Of a stretch of 64,000 nt of DNA, positions 1 to 13,800 are shown piece by piece (position 1 is the stretch's first letter; every line of letters begins with the position of its first letter). The position numbers were made by a program, and so were the translations under genes. The DNA is from Ciona intestinalis (lineage: Eukaryota; Chordata; Ascidiacea; Phlebobranchia; Cionidae), in contig NC_020166.2 of the NCBI RefSeq assembly GCF_000224145.3, forward strand, positions 3,934,939 through 3,998,938. The letters are read 5' to 3'. The notes beneath the pieces are model-generated. The model saw only the letters and a list, made by a program, of their open reading frames with translations. It made no database searches and was not told the DNA's origin.

Positions 1-1
1 T

Positions 2-3000
2 AAAGATGATGTTGTTGTAGCAAACGTTGATGATAATAGTGAAGCTCCTATGACTCCAAATTTTCCTAGAGTGTCAGTAGCAGCACGTTTAATGTCAACA
101 GATATGAGAGAACTCTCCCCTGCCCCAGCCTCATGTGAATCCATGGGAGAAGCTTCAGCAAATGATGAGTTTTCGTTCCGAAACTTCCCACCTCGGCATG
201 CAGTTTCTCGCTCAATAGACTCAGCTGCCACTGTGTTTCAATTTTCCTCTACAGAAGCTTTTCCCTTCGATGGATTCAGTGCATCATCATCACGAGTAAT
301 TTCTCTAACCACCGACCAGGCTTCTGTAGAAGAACCATGCATTCTAGATGAAACACAACAAGATCACATTCACACTGATAATGAAAATATAGATCATGCC
401 TCTCTGGAAGTGCAATCCAGCTTTGAATCGCAAAGAGAAGGGATGCAATCTGTTACTGCACCTGGATATATGTCAATGACATTACCGGATCAATCTACTT
501 CTGCAAATGTTTATTCCATGGGTCCAGTTACCACCTCCACCTGTAAAGAATCCTTTAGTGTCACAAGTCAAGTAGAAAGAGAACAATCCAATGTGAATGT
601 TATTCCACAACATTGCATGACTTCCTTTTCTGAAAAGTTTTCCAAATTTGTAGAAATTATGGAAAAGGAGGGAGTACCTTGTTCACCAGTTGAGCATGAG
701 CCACTTTCCATACCAATTGAAGGATATATGGAAATCATGGACCCTGCTCGAGCCAGAGCAGAAGCAGCTAGGTTTGAAGACATGGCGTATATGGATATAG
801 CATACCAGGCCAACTCAGAAGAGTACAATATAACAACACGTTCCCGTCACAGTACAGGTCAAGAAATTAAGGCAATTGCAGATGACATCCTGTTAACTGA
901 AGACAGCTCTGAATCAATTGAAATGGACAGTGTTGTGACTCCACAGGGAACTTTGTTACACACCATATTGCAAACTAGTGAAGAGCATGAAACATTAGGC
1001 AAAAGCTCAACAGAGTTTTCTAAAACTAAAACGGATTCAGAACTGTCTCATGGTGATGAATTGCCTAAAGCAAAACTTGAAAAGGTTAAAACAAGTCGAA
1101 TTCCAGTTTCAAAAATGACCAAACCCAAACCTGTTGCTCAGAGAAAACGAGAAGATCCTGTTTCACCTGGTTTATCCCGTAGCCTCCCCTTGCGCTCTTC
1201 TGGGAAGAAAAAAAGAGATAATACCTCCTCTTTCACGAAAAGAAAGGGTTTGTCAAGAAGCACATCCGCATCTAAACTTCCTGTAAGGCGTAGCACTGAA
1301 AGTCAACGTCCAAAATCAAAGAAAACTAAACAGAAACCACAAAACCAAGATTGTGATAATTCTATTGCTAGTCAATCTTCTTTGGCAAGTCAAGGGAGTT
1401 GTTCTTCCACAGTTTCACGATCGTCATCAACCAGCTCAATGAGATCTCTAAAGTTTCGCAAAAGTGGTGGAAGTTCCCCAGTACAGGAAACAAGTATTTT
1501 TCGATCTGAAGCATTTGTTAGCAAGACAATGGGTAATGAGAAATACATTGCACTGCGTGAAGGTGTGTTCACATATAAAACTTCTCCGGCAGAAGAAAAA
1601 GAAAAGAAAAACAGAAATAAAACAACATCACCTGGCCAAACTAATACTGCAACAACACAAATAAGAACTTTGAAATCAACTGGAATTCCAGTGCCTTCCC
1701 GACTTCACGGTCATGCAACTGCTCCTTATGCCTGTGATACAACAAAGTCTACATCTTATACAAATGAAGAAACGCATTTTTTAGCTGATAGCCCGAGCCT
1801 CTCAGGGTCAACCACATTAACCTTTGAACGCTCGGGCGCAAACCTCGATAGTGTAGAAGTAAAAACTTCCAGTACTGTGAGTACCACATACAGTACAAGC
1901 GGTGTGAAAATATCTTCAAATTTTGCAACTTCCCTACACGATACAATGAAAACATTGTGTACAACATCAGAGGGAACTTCAACAACTATGCATGAATACA
2001 GTGAAGACTACAGTACAACACATACAGAAGATACAATAAATCGCGTTTCACACCTGTCAGAATCAAGTAGTTCTTATCGAGACAGTATTAGTGCAGAAAG
2101 TATGGAAAGTACTTCACCTTTGTCATCTGACTCTATGGACTGCAGTTGCAACTCAGTCATTAGAGAGATAGAACAAGAAGCTGACACACTTTCTATTACA
2201 TCTGATTCTTTGGAAAATGAGCCATCTGATTTCATGCGAACAAATTTTAAAACAGAAATGAACAATTCTGTTGTAGTTACTTCTTTATTGTCAAATCTTG
2301 TGCATAGCTCTGGTATTCAAAATGCAACATCGAGCTCTCAAGCAGTATCTACAAGTGCACACTTTGGCCAAATGATGTCTCTCGAACATGCTGGTTCTGA
2401 AGTACATCAGGATGGACAAAGACGAACTAGTTCGTAACTGTAGTTGGTGTTGCAATCTGTTTAACAATGTTGTCATTTGTCCGTAGCATTTTGCACACCT
2501 CATGCTAACCATCAGTGTTAACATGCTAAATCATAGTGCATAACCTTTGCTTATGCAAACCAATATGGAATGATGATAAGTAAAATCATCAGCAAGTGCT
2601 TGTGTAGTTTATTTATATCTATTGTATATGTCAAAATATCAGTGTTACATAACTTGCATTGTATGTCTTGAATATTACAACTGTTAAACATATCGTATTT
2701 ATGTCTTATTTGCCTGATGTGTAACTTCTGTGTTTCATAGTAAAATATATGTTTAGGTAATATTCATTGTTGTCTCTTATTCATCGTCATGCTTCTTACA
2801 TGTTTATTTTTTGTTACTGAGGCTGAAGGGGACAACACATTAATAATTCTTGTTTTACAGGGATACCATCTGAAAAAGATGCTTTGGAGCAAAAGCATCA
2901 GGCCATTGCTTCACAGCTTGGTCTGCAATGGCCACAGTTAGCTGGTGCTCTTGGTCTAAATGCAGATGATGTGTGGAAGGTGCAGAAGCATGGAGACGGT

Positions 3001-5186
3001 GGGAATCCAGGTGAACAAAGTTCAAGAATGCTTCAGATGTGGTTGGAAAGAAGTGGAGACAAAGCAACAGGTAACCTGCTCTTGTACAAATGTTTGTTTT
3101 ACTGTAATCGTATTTCTATTTGATAAACAACGTAAACCAAATCAAATACTATATTCATATACAATTTTTTGTAGATGAACAGTTAAGTGCTGGATTAAAT
3201 AGTATTGGTCGAGGAGATTTGTGCTACTTGCTTGAGGATCCAGTTTTTCATTATGGTGAGGTTGATCCATCTCTACATATGGACAGACACCTTCATTACG
3301 ATACTTCAGGTACTGATAGATAAAAATCAATACCGAATCTTTCCTATTGCCATCATTGTTTTTCACAGGTTTCAATGCATTAACCGATGAGTTAGGTTCA
3401 GCAACCCCTACTCCTGGTCATGTAAGTTCTCCTTACCCCTTCACAAATAGAGAAAACAGACCACAAATTAGTACATCCACACCTACACCAGCTATTAAGG
3501 TAATTCAAAGTTCTGCTTTTGAATAACATTTATAAAAACAAACTATTTTATAGGCTGAAAATGAAACAGTAAATGGAGATCTTTCTGTAATAACTCCATC
3601 CACAACTGGAGTAGATGACGATGATGATTACAACACGCCACACTTCATATATGTTGCTGATGAAGGTAGATGTTTCAATGAAGTCTTATTTTAAGTTAAT
3701 GAATAAATTAACAATTGTAACCGATTCAGGGGCTAAATGCAAGTTTACTAGCTCCTGTGCCACAAGCCATAATAAAATGTTCCTAAACTTAGTTTTGTTT
3801 TGATAACAGATGATGGTGCACAAGAGAATAATGTTGAAGATCATGATCAAAGTTCAATTAAAAGGTTTGATTTTAAAAACAGTCACTCATTGAGTTACAA
3901 TAAGATCAAATGTACTACAACAAAATAAGTTTTGTGAAAAACAACAGAAAAGAATAGCCATCAGTACTAAAATGGAAAAACAAAGTCTCCATAACATCTA
4001 ATTGTATCTGTTTTAGATAACTGTTAAACATTTAACTGTTGGTGTTATTTAAAGTTACGATAAGTTGTAAACATTTTCAAAACGCAAGGTTACTGTTATA
4101 CTTTACCATTTTTAAAGTGAGGAAAATGCTCAAAGATCACGAAAATCATCATCAGCTTCATCTTCTACCACAAGCGGAGAACACAGCATGACTGAAGGTA
4201 GGTTTATTAAAAACAACATTATTAATAGTTTCACAGTGTAATAAAAAATTTAGTTAAAAGTGGTGAGATGACAAGTTCAGTTTGGCATTACATTATTGTC
4301 TGCTGGTACTGTCAACTGCTCTAGCTTAGGACGGGTTTTTAGATAAATAAGGAATATATTTTTTAAATACCTTGCATAAACATTTTATGGCAGAGTTTGA
4401 GAATCCAGTCGATAAATTGATGTTTTTATTTGCAACATCTGTGTTAATTATGAATTTCAAAAATAGTAATAAAATGTTAAATATTTAATATAAAAATTTG
4501 TTTGAAAGAAAATCATATTGCCCTATGGCCTACGCAATTCTCTATGGCAAAATACTCAATATAAATGTAACGCCAATATTTTTATTTGCTGTGAATGTAA
4601 CTGTCCGGAGTTAGGGCAATTGACCGTCACTTTACAATGTCAAAGCTAAGCACATTTATGACAAGAAGTTGTGTGTAATTGCAACTATTAAACATTGGTT
4701 GTTTATTCTACAAACAGATAATATGGTGGCGGATACCAAAGAAACTGCTGAAAGTGTTAAAAGTGAAGAAAACAATGATGAGGAACGAAATGGAAATAAT
4801 GATTTGTACCAACCCGTTAGTAAATTAAATTATAACGATATATATCCAATTTAATACAAAATCTTGTTTTATTTTCATAACAGGGTAGCAGTGATACTGC
4901 TGATGTTCCAGAAGAAAATGTCATCACCAGCACAACTACGATTATAAGAACAATAGTAGTTCAAACAGACTCTCCGCAAACAGTAAGTATATATATATTT
5001 ATCATAAGCTAACCGTGATGGGCCTTAACATACCTGTTAAAATATTTCTCCATAAAAACATTACATTTTTTAACATAAACTACTGTTTAGGTTGAGCTAC
5101 CATCCCCTAAAATAGAAGGCGAAGACGTAGTAGAGGTTTCTCGTGAAGTCCATCAAGAAGTTGTCAATAACGATGACAAAGCTTAA
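2..5186 (+). CDS. Ankyrin, C-terminal part with death domain (5' end outside window)
   Basis: Membrane-cytoskeleton adaptor; only the region after the ankyrin repeats and ZU5 domains is here. The first exon is open from base 2 and encodes about 770 Ser/Thr-rich, low-complexity residues like the long alternative exons of vertebrate ankyrins. Model: 2-2312, 2861-3070, 3175-3309, 3369-3499, 3554-3665, 3810-3864, 4118-4197, 4718-4815, 4884-4982, 5091-5186, all in phase, total 1109 codons. Exons 2861-3309 encode a death domain; the stretch MWLERSGDKAT followed by NSIGRGDLCYLLE matches the ankyrin death-domain end (YWLERDGKHAT, NRMDIVHLME). The tail is acidic and ends VVNNDDKA. The donor at 2312 (CTG|GTATTC) is inferred; without splicing, the first exon reads on to a stop at 2437. 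A polyA signal AATAAA is at 5212-5217. Family assignment is firm; which vertebrate ankyrin it matches best was not tested. Confidence 0.87.
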
Positions 5187-5820
5187 TTAACATCAATCAA
5201 TGATGCCTTGAAATAAATTTCTTTTACAGAGATGCTGTTACAAAAATCTTTAACATTTCACACTGTAAATATATTGGTTTATTTTATAATACAGATATCG
5301 GTACTGTAATCATTAATCATGTTCATTTTAATTACTTTAATGGATGTTTAATCATGTTGTGAATTCAATTTTAGCAGTAGTATCTGTGTGTTATATGCTG
5401 TTTATTCGCTTAATAAGTTTTGACTTTAGCACTGCTATTTGCTGTCACGCCATCCACAGTAGAACGTAATGTAGTTTTGAATGTAAATTTACCAATCATG
5501 TTGCTTATTATAAACCATCGGTGCTGATTCGTTTGTATATTTGGTATCTCGTAGAGCACGGTATTTTCGCACTGTTCACTTAGCGCTCGCGTATCCTTTA
5601 AGAAAAATGGTGTAAGATAAACAGTTCATTGCAACATTGCTTATTCACCGTTGTCCTGTAGGTGTTGTGCGTATTACGTAATAATAATTTCGCGTCATGT
5701 TGTGTTCCATTTTAAAGATACAACTTGGATGAAATCGAATAAATAATGGCAATTCACCAAACCTATGTTTCATCTACATCTGTAACTAAATTTAATACAC
5801 TTTTGTGTGTAAAATTATAT

Positions 5821-6173
5821 AGTAGGGTGGGAGAAGATGGAACAACTTTTCATTCCATGTTTTCGTCCCATTTGATAGTAAACAAAAAAACCTCAAAGAA
5901 TTTTTTAACTGTACTCTTACAACTCCCATAGACCATTGTTAATTGTTTTAAACACGATCAGAATACTATAGTGGGTTGGGGGAGATGGGACACTTTTTCA
6001 TATTATTTTGTCGTCCCGTTTGGTAGTAAACCAATAACATTTAAAGAATTATAAAACCATATTCTAAACACCATCCCGATAAAAGAATATTTTGTTTTTA
6101 ATGTTTCCTATCCTCCCCCACCCTATCTGAACATTATGTGCTAAAGGTGTCCCGTCTTCCCTCACCCTACCAA
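5821..6173. mobile_element. TAGGGTGGGG MITE, outer copy interrupted by another copy
   Basis: The left end (AGTAGGGTGGGAGAAGATGG) and the right end (GGTGTCCCGTCTTCCCTCACC) are inverted repeats of the family terminus. The interior shows the family landmarks: TAGTAAACAAA, the CCCATAGACCATTGTTAATTG block and AAACACGATCAG. The interior is split by the copy at 5969-6126. Confidence 0.8.
5969..6126. mobile_element. TAGGGTGGGG MITE nested in an older copy
   Basis: It begins TAGTGGGTTGGGGGAGATGG and ends CCTCCCCCACCCTAT. It sits between outer-element bases AATACTA and CTGAACATTATG, so insertion was at a TA dinucleotide with apparent TA duplication. Confidence 0.75.
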
Positions 6174-6657
6174 AAAAAAATTAGGTATGTAAGAATTTTG
6201 GAAAAAATGTTAGTTGTTCACTCGCAGTATCATCGTCAGCTTCGGCTTCGGCAACCATTTCTGAATTTGCGATCTACAAACATAGATACCTGCTATAAAT
6301 CTATGTTAACAACGAAACTGTTATGCTTGAGTAGCCAGCGAGTAAAATAAACGAAATTGAACTTTGACCTAGAAAAGCACACGAGGTGAAGCTGAATCGT
6401 TGTAAAGATCGGATTTGTTTTGTTGTGGTACAGCTCGTAGATGTTGATATTGCTAGAGGGATGTATTGCCGTAAGTAACCTCGGTGGCTTTCATAATGAA
6501 AGCGAACGCCTTTCATCAACAGAGTAGCTTGTTCGTCTGCTATGTTTAACAAAGTTTGTAATAAGTGATAAGAACTTCGGTGCTAGTGAATTGTCATAAC
6601 AACATGTTTCTTGTTTCCATAGAATGCATTTGCTTTATTTTTGATAAGAATAAAATA

Positions 6658-7077
6658 ATGAGTGTTGACATACGTTTAGATCAAAACGTTGAAAAAGTAC
6701 CTGAAGTGGATTTACATCATATTCCATGTAAAATTGAAGCCAACGAAACTGCAAATATTTCAAAGTTCTTTTGCCCCAAAAGTGTTAAGACAGAGAGTAA
6801 AGAAACACTGTCAGCTTCTTTCAGGGGGAGACCTTTAGATGGAAAGAATATTACTCTTCCTGATGGTTATATTGGAGCAGTAATAACGGAAAAACAGAGG
6901 CCATTTTCTGAGGAGGAAAACCGGGAATTGGATGTTACTGGGAAGTTTAAAGTATTCACAAAGTGGTACCTTGGTTCACAGTTTGCAGGTGGAAATTCAA
7001 TGGACAAAGCTTGCTTAACATGGACCAGCAATCTTGCTTCTGTGATTCATGATCCTGTTGAACCAAAACATGATTGA
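6658..7077 (+). CDS. RNASEH2C: Ribonuclease H2 subunit C
   Basis: Accessory subunit of the nuclear RNase H2 complex, which removes ribonucleotides and RNA-DNA hybrids from DNA; it pairs with subunit B to support catalytic subunit A. Single exon of 139 residues (human 164). Matches include KFFCPKS (human RFFTPAI), SFRGRPLDGKNITLPDGYIG (human [20 protein letters not shown]), and near the C-terminus FTKWYLG (FTLWGLE) and LTWTSNLASVIHDPV (LTWPSLAAAIHAQV). The ATG at 6658 (MSVDIRL) is preferred; an in-frame ATG at 6565 would add 31 residues with no family similarity. The acidic insert of human subunit C is mostly absent, which explains the shorter length. Confidence 0.93.
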   Translation: MSVDIRLDQNVEKVPEVDLHHIPCKIEANETANISKFFCPKSVKTESKETLSASFRGRPLDGKNITLPDGYIGAVITEKQRPFSEEENRELDVTGKFKVFTKWYLGSQFAGGNSMDKACLTWTSNLASVIHDPVEPKHD

Positions 7078-7481
7078 AGACCTGGCCACCTCAGTAAAAC
7101 TAAATTCCAGTATCAAAGCATTCCTTGTGATTTCCTTTTTAAGGCAAACTTCTTTAAAACATGTTTGCTAAAGCTATAACTCTAAAATGTATTTTATTAT
7201 TCCCTAACAATGTAACATTTACATCACATACAAATCTTCATTTATTTTTGAAGGTTTTTTATTGATATATATAATTGTAGTATATTGTTTACTAAAGACG
7301 TTTCTGTAATTATTTGTGAGATCATCTTTCAAGAATTCATAATGGAGCTTCATAACTTGGATTTAATAATATTCAGTGAAACAATACGGTTGGTGTTTTC
7401 TAACATACTTTCATAACCTATACTCTCTATGACTGTTTGTTGCTACATAAAATAATAATTAAATAATATCCCGATATTTGT

Positions 7482-7810
7482 CCGGCGCTGTGTCAAAGTG
7501 GTTAGCCCGCTTGCATTTAACTTGGAGGTAATGAGTTCAAGCCTCGTCGCTGCTACCAATTTTGACATATGTGTCCTTGAGCAAGACACTTAACGGCAAT
7601 TGCTCCAACCCAGTGGCCACTAATGGTTTGTCCAAATTAGCAGCCATACATAAAAAATTAAAAAATCTCCTCAAAAAAATAATTACTCACAAAGTAACAT
7701 ACTTGGTAACTCATAAGCTAGCACGAGGTTTATGAAAAGCCATTTTATAACGACTGTCGTTTACCATCCATGGGAGGATAGAGTAAGTTACATTCATTCA
7801 TTCAAATTAA
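7482..7810 (+). repeat. tRNA-derived SINE, near full-length
   Basis: The 5' part is tRNA-like, with an A-box-like stretch (GTCAAAGTGGTTAGCCC) and a B-box-like GAGTTCAAGCC. A conserved body follows (CTTGAGCAAGACACTTAACG, CAATTGCTCCAACCCAGTGG, CACAAAGTAACATACTTGG, TAACGACTGTCG) and it ends in an ATTCATTCATTC tail. Related copies lie at about 19772, 38866, 40315 and 59690, and in reverse at about 30262. Confidence 0.85.
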
Positions 7811-7875
7811 CATTAAGTAAAATTTGTTGCTAATTGAAAATGATTCAACGTGAGTATAAAAGTAAGTATTTTCAG

Positions 7876-10800
7876 GCATGAAATGCAACAATGTAAACCA
7901 CCTATGATTCGACACAGAAGACCATTAATTAAAGGTTATGCTGATGTGTTTGTTGGTACAGAAGCTATTTTATGGGCAATAAAAACACTTAGTACTCATG
8001 AGGACAAACCAGGTACAACTTGTTTTGTTATTATAGTCTGTGTTTCTTTTGTAAAACTGTTTAGTTTCATTAGCAACCCAACTTCTGTGTTATGTGTTAA
8101 TGAGTGTAAGTCCTATTCATACCACCAATATGCTACATTTCCTGTATGCTTGCATCCCTTGCTGCCATACAGATTTTAGGAAAAGGAAACAATTAAAATA
8201 ACTAATATTTGTTGTGTTTAGATTTATTAGATCGTGTTAATGAAAATTGCAATCCGAACACAGAAAATGATTCACCTGCAACTTCAACAAACATTACTGA
8301 AAGTCAAGCAATAACATTGTTTCAAAAACTGATGGATGCTGGGTTGTTAAGAAATGGTGATTAAATTTATTTTAAAAGCATTTACACCACTAATATTATG
8401 GTTTCTGATGACACACTTAATTTCAGTGCAAACATTTCAAGGATTTAAAAATGATCGTTCTCTATATCGGTTTTCATGTGATGATGATAATGCTGATGAA
8501 ACGGTCTCAAGTGTTGCATTGGGGTTTCGAATTTACAAAGGGTAAAATATATATATATGTGTGTAATGTTTTAGCCGTTGTATATGTAAATTACCCATAA
8601 GTTATATAAAATCTTTTTAAGTGTTTATATATTTCATTGGGTCGATTTAATCATTTTATAATCAGGGCAATTTGCAACAACTGCCAGCTGTTTCAAAAAG
8701 TTTTTAAGTTTGGGAAGCTGTTTACAAGTCAAGGTATGAAGTCATCTGACATAACAGCATGGTTGGTGGATACAGGTTATGCTGAGAACCAAGAAGCCGC
8801 TGTTACCTTGTGTAGACACTTACATAAACAGGGAATTATTGAACCAGGTACTTTTACTTGATATTAGATTGATGACTTATAAACTTTTTCTTATCATTTT
8901 TGCATGTTTGTTTTAAGATGAAAGTTTACTATATATTATGTGTGTTAGTCATTGGGGCATATATCATATAGATTTGTGCTAGTGGTGCTCTATCAGCTGC
9001 TTTTATGACTTCTGTCATATCTGTCTTACATTAGTCTTGCCTGAGTTGAAGCTTTATTGTGTGGAGTAAGATATGTAATTGAAGAAATATTACCATTCAT
9101 CATAAATGATACATAGGCATATAGGCCTATGCAACAAGTATTTATCTTCAATGATTAATGATTATGTACATTCTGCAAACAAGCAGTTTAGTTAGTTGAA
9201 AGTTCCATTTATTATTATTTAAACTTTGACTTTATTGCTGAATGAAATTGTATGTAGTTATAAATATATGATATGTACAGAGACTTTAGGCATTTTAATG
9301 TGAACTTTGTACCCTGTTGTAAGTTGGTTGTCATATTTGTACTCCTTAACTGTGGTTGCATTCTTACCTAGACATGGTTACTAAGCATGTTTGTTCCATA
9401 TTGTTTGAAATTATCAGCTGAGTACACATTTTAGTGATTAAGACGCAATTTCAAACTATGTGGTCGATTCACCAATTTGTATTTAGTTTCTTGCAGCATT
9501 AAACCTTGATTTTATTAAGTGCGCCTATGTGAGCACACAAACCACAATAATTGTTATCTGTTGTACCCTGAACACAGTAAGCGTATTGGTTTAATGAATC
9601 ATAGATTATTAGGAATGTTTGTAACTGTACATATGACTGACATTTCTGCCTACTTCTCCTAACTGCTTCTATACCTCTGAGGCGTAAACACCATTTGAAA
9701 GTATTTTCCAAAGTTTATTGAATTAAACTTACACTAGGGTAAACGCTTAGTATTTGGTGTGTAAGTTCAGTTCTATATTGATAAATCCATATACTGAACA
9801 GTGAATGCCCCATAGCTGAGTTTTTTATTGACTTTTGTTATTTCTGGTTCTAAATATAAATCAAATATAAATTTATTGGAACAAAAGTAAGTAAGTAAAT
9901 GAAAAAAACACTGCATACAAAACCCATTTGTTAGTTGTTTGTCCCTATATACGGTGTCTCCTTTGTTGAACGTGTGTACCTTTGAAATGCTTTGTCACCG
10001 TGGACAATAATGTATTTATCAAGGGTTATTGAAAGTTCATGGTGGTGGCTTACATGAAGGTTTAATTATACAAGGATAATTGCGCTTACATAACCTGCTT
10101 GTAGAACGCGCCTGCGTAGATACGGCTAGGTAAATAAAGATGGCGAGTTCACCAAGCAACGTATCACTAATTAATTTACAACCACTCTGCTGGAGCTAGT
10201 CAGCTACCATGTTTTTATAATGTTAATATAAATTATTTCATTACTAATCATTTTTTTAACAAACAATTTAAAACCTTCGTGTATTTTACAATTCGTAGTG
10301 ATTTTGTCCCACGTGTGTATATGGATTTAATTAAATTTCGCATTTAAAAAAATTAGCTATTTCTTAACTGCGCTCTTCATATTTGCACTAACACTTCGTT
10401 CTGCCTGAACACGCGTCTGCAACGTGCACAGCACATGCACGAGTGCGTCACATTAACTTCACTCGATTTGCAACAAAATTAGTTTTCGTTTTATCTCTGA
10501 ACGATTTCCCCGAACACTTCCTGTACCGGTCGGATTGCTTCCGTGTCTTTCCCCTACCAAACATACAGGTATATATAGCTGAGTCGCAGAGATTATTCTT
10601 TTATATATTTTTATATTTTTTTTTATATTTTTTAGAATTCCTGCTCGCATCTATCATAAATACACTAACTCGTGAGTCACTTACATTTACACACGAAATA
10701 ATAAAGTTTGTAAAATCCTTGAAAGCATGTTTTCACCCATTTAATCAATATCAGTAGACGAAAAACAAATAATACCGATGCCACGTATATACGTTGTATG

Positions 10801-13800
10801 TGGCATAGGCTGTTTCGTATCCTACGGTCAAAATAGTTATTTTAGGTTTTACGTTTACCAACTGCAGGTTAAATACACTTGTTCATACGTTCAAAGCTTT
10901 ACAAGCTTTATTTTTCTTTGACCATTTTTCTTTTATTACGTGTATGTATTCTGTTCTTAAGTGTTTTTGATCTGCCATCATAATTGCAAATTAGTTGCAC
11001 AAAACATCAACTCATTCCTATCACATTACCTCTCCGTGTTATTATGACGTCACATTACATTCACTCGTGTTGTCGTTATGTCGTAAACTATTATTCACAT
11101 CTGGTGCCATCCATTCTCTTTTTATTAAATTCTTACTTGGCTACGCATTGTCAAATCCCTGCTTTATGTCATTGTTGGAAATGTTATACTTAAATCCATA
11201 AATTGGCGTGAACAATTGATTGATTTGAAATCGTTTTAACTTAACCCATAGCTGGTACTTTACAACGTGCTTTATTTCAACATTCAAATGCTATATACCA
11301 ATGCTATTATTGTACTGGTTGTGCATGGTTTTGCTCCACTGAACGTTTAAGTCACCGTGGAGTCAATTCCAGTATTAAAATGAGGTAAAGTTGATTAGTT
11401 AGATTGTTTTTTTTAATATTTTACATAACGCGTGCTATATCATAATGTTATTCGGCCTATTAGGGTTAGCTATTGCCTTCTCTTTTGAAAATTTCACTTG
11501 CGTTGCGGTTGAGGTCGAAAGAGACCAGCAATGATTGTCGAGAATTGTGTGAGACTGTGAGTGGTAACGTGTTTTGCACAGACTTGTTTTTCTCCAGTTT
11601 ACAAGTATCGCCACTTATTTATTAATAGCTAGTGTGACGTCACAATACCGCCAACATTCAATAGACCCGAAAATTATTGCACGCTGTGCACGTTTCAAGT
11701 GCAACCCGAACTTAAATGAATAAACCGCATCGAGGAATAACAACGCAACTATATTAAAAAGTCTTGTCGAATTCATAAATATATACCTAAATACAATACA
11801 CCTAATATTGTTACATTGTGACGTCTATTTAACTGCAGTGGATCATGAGAATATGCTGTTTGAGGCGGGAGGTTCTTTCTACGTGTTCACGGTTGATTAT
11901 TCCCGACCCCCCATACCCATACACAAGTTTCTTTCATCAGGAATCTCATACTCCAACGTTGAAACCGCACAACGCAATGCCAGGATACACTTAAGGTGGA
12001 TATTATATCTTTAACATTTACGATTTCGTAAAATATGTGAACCACAATGCAAGCGTCACTGCTTATAAAATAGCATTCGTCCGATATGTCAAAAAAGCGT
12101 CATACCAATAAATAGGACGTGTTTTGGCAATTGTTCTATTTCGGCACATCATTCCTGGTATTACAATTACGTAACTTTGTTTAAATGTCACTGAGGCACA
12201 CGAAGCGACACGATTTTTCACGTTTTAGTGACGTAACAGTTAATTGAGAAAATAATTACAGACAAACAAGCGACCAACTCATGGACCTGTCGATGTACAG
12301 CAGCGCAAATAAAGTGCACAGAAAAAAAGGTAAGTTCCCCTTTTTTATATTTCACATGGTTCCTGCAAATAATCTTTTCATTTGTTATTATACCCTCGTT
12401 GTTTCAGGATCGTCAAAATCGTCTGACGATTCAGGAATTCACGTGAAAAGGCAGGTTTTTATATAAACCTTTATTGTAGTGTTGAAACTCATTTTTCTAA
12501 TTTAGTGCGAATACAAGTTGTTTTAATGATTTATATAATCATATGTTCGCTTCCACAGCTCATTACCTTATGAATCGTTATTAGACGATGATGGAGAAGT
12601 TACAAAGGAAGCTTTGCTTCACCCAGAGGCTCCATTTGCAAGAAAAGAGTTAAAAGTTAGTTTCCAGTATTAACAAAACACATATCCATTAAACTTAACT
12701 TATTACTTATATATCTTTTTTCATTTGTCTGAACGTGCTGTAAGCGTATCACTGTGTATGAATTAGACCAACCTGGCTCTTCGTTTTTTTATGCATTGCA
12801 AAACTTCACCTACATTACGACGTTGCTTTGCTTGGTGTGTCTCAAAACCCAAACATTATAGAATCTGGTACATATAGTAGGGTGGGGGAAGATGGGACAC
12901 CTTTAGCACTTAATATCCCAATATCCTGATCGTGTTTTAAACAATTAACAACGGTCTATGGAAGTCGTGAGTATATAGTTTTATAGTTCTTGTTTTTTGA
13001 ATGTTTTTTGTTTACTACTAAATTGGACGAGTTAGTATTTGTAGTATTTCTATTCGTAACAATATTTTATGAACTGATTGCATCTTAAGAGATAATTCAA
13101 AATATACTTTCTTACACACAGATTTATCCCGATGGTGTAGGTTATGGCTTCGTAGTACGCGGTAGTGGTCCATGTTATGTGAAAATAGTGGATCCCGATT
13201 CACCTGCTGGTAAAGCTGGTTTGGAGGTGGGTGCTGTTTAATTGTCAAGTACGATTTCATATGTCAAAAATATTAATACTAACTTTATTTGTCTCTTCGA
13301 TTACGGTAGCGAAGATTTAGAAATATTTTAATTGAAAAGACAGGATATAGCGACAAAACAGCAGTAGTTAAACACGCTTACAGTTAAAAACATATTTACA
13401 TTTAATTGGAAGAAAATCAGCGTGGTCGCTACACCTAGCAGACAAACAAGATAAACTTCTAATAAAAACAAAAGAATGCGTAGAGACTCGCCTTGTATTC
13501 TATGCTGCATATCTACTTGGTTAGCTAAGTAGACCATTTCATTCTGGTAATAAAACAATAAAAGGTGAAATTACGTGGATCTAAGTCACCTAACGTTTTA
13601 GGCTCAGCAATACATTAGCGAAATAAACGGAAAGAATGTTCTTCACCTTCCCCATAAAGCAATCGAAGATCTAATATTGAATGGACCGAAATATTTAACC
13701 ATCGTTGTACTTAGCTCTGTAGCCCCATCTGCCGACGGTGTAAAGCTAGAGGAGGTAAGACCACTAAGTTAATCGCTACCGTTTGAAGCAACAACATATA

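Larger units (their letters stand above)
5187..6657. other. Intergenic spacer between ankyrin and RNASEH2C
   Basis: It holds the ankyrin polyA signal, two nested copies of the TAGGGTGGGG MITE (listed separately) and no coding sequence I can support. An AG at about 6621-6622, 35 bases before the RNASEH2C start, follows a T-rich run and could be a cis or spliced-leader acceptor. Confidence 0.6.

Noticed and set aside
5591-5599. GTATCCTTT, a perfect U12-type donor on the + strand
   Set aside because: It is in the spacer between ankyrin and RNASEH2C. I found no TCCTTAAC-like branch site before an acceptor upstream of RNASEH2C and no exon evidence.
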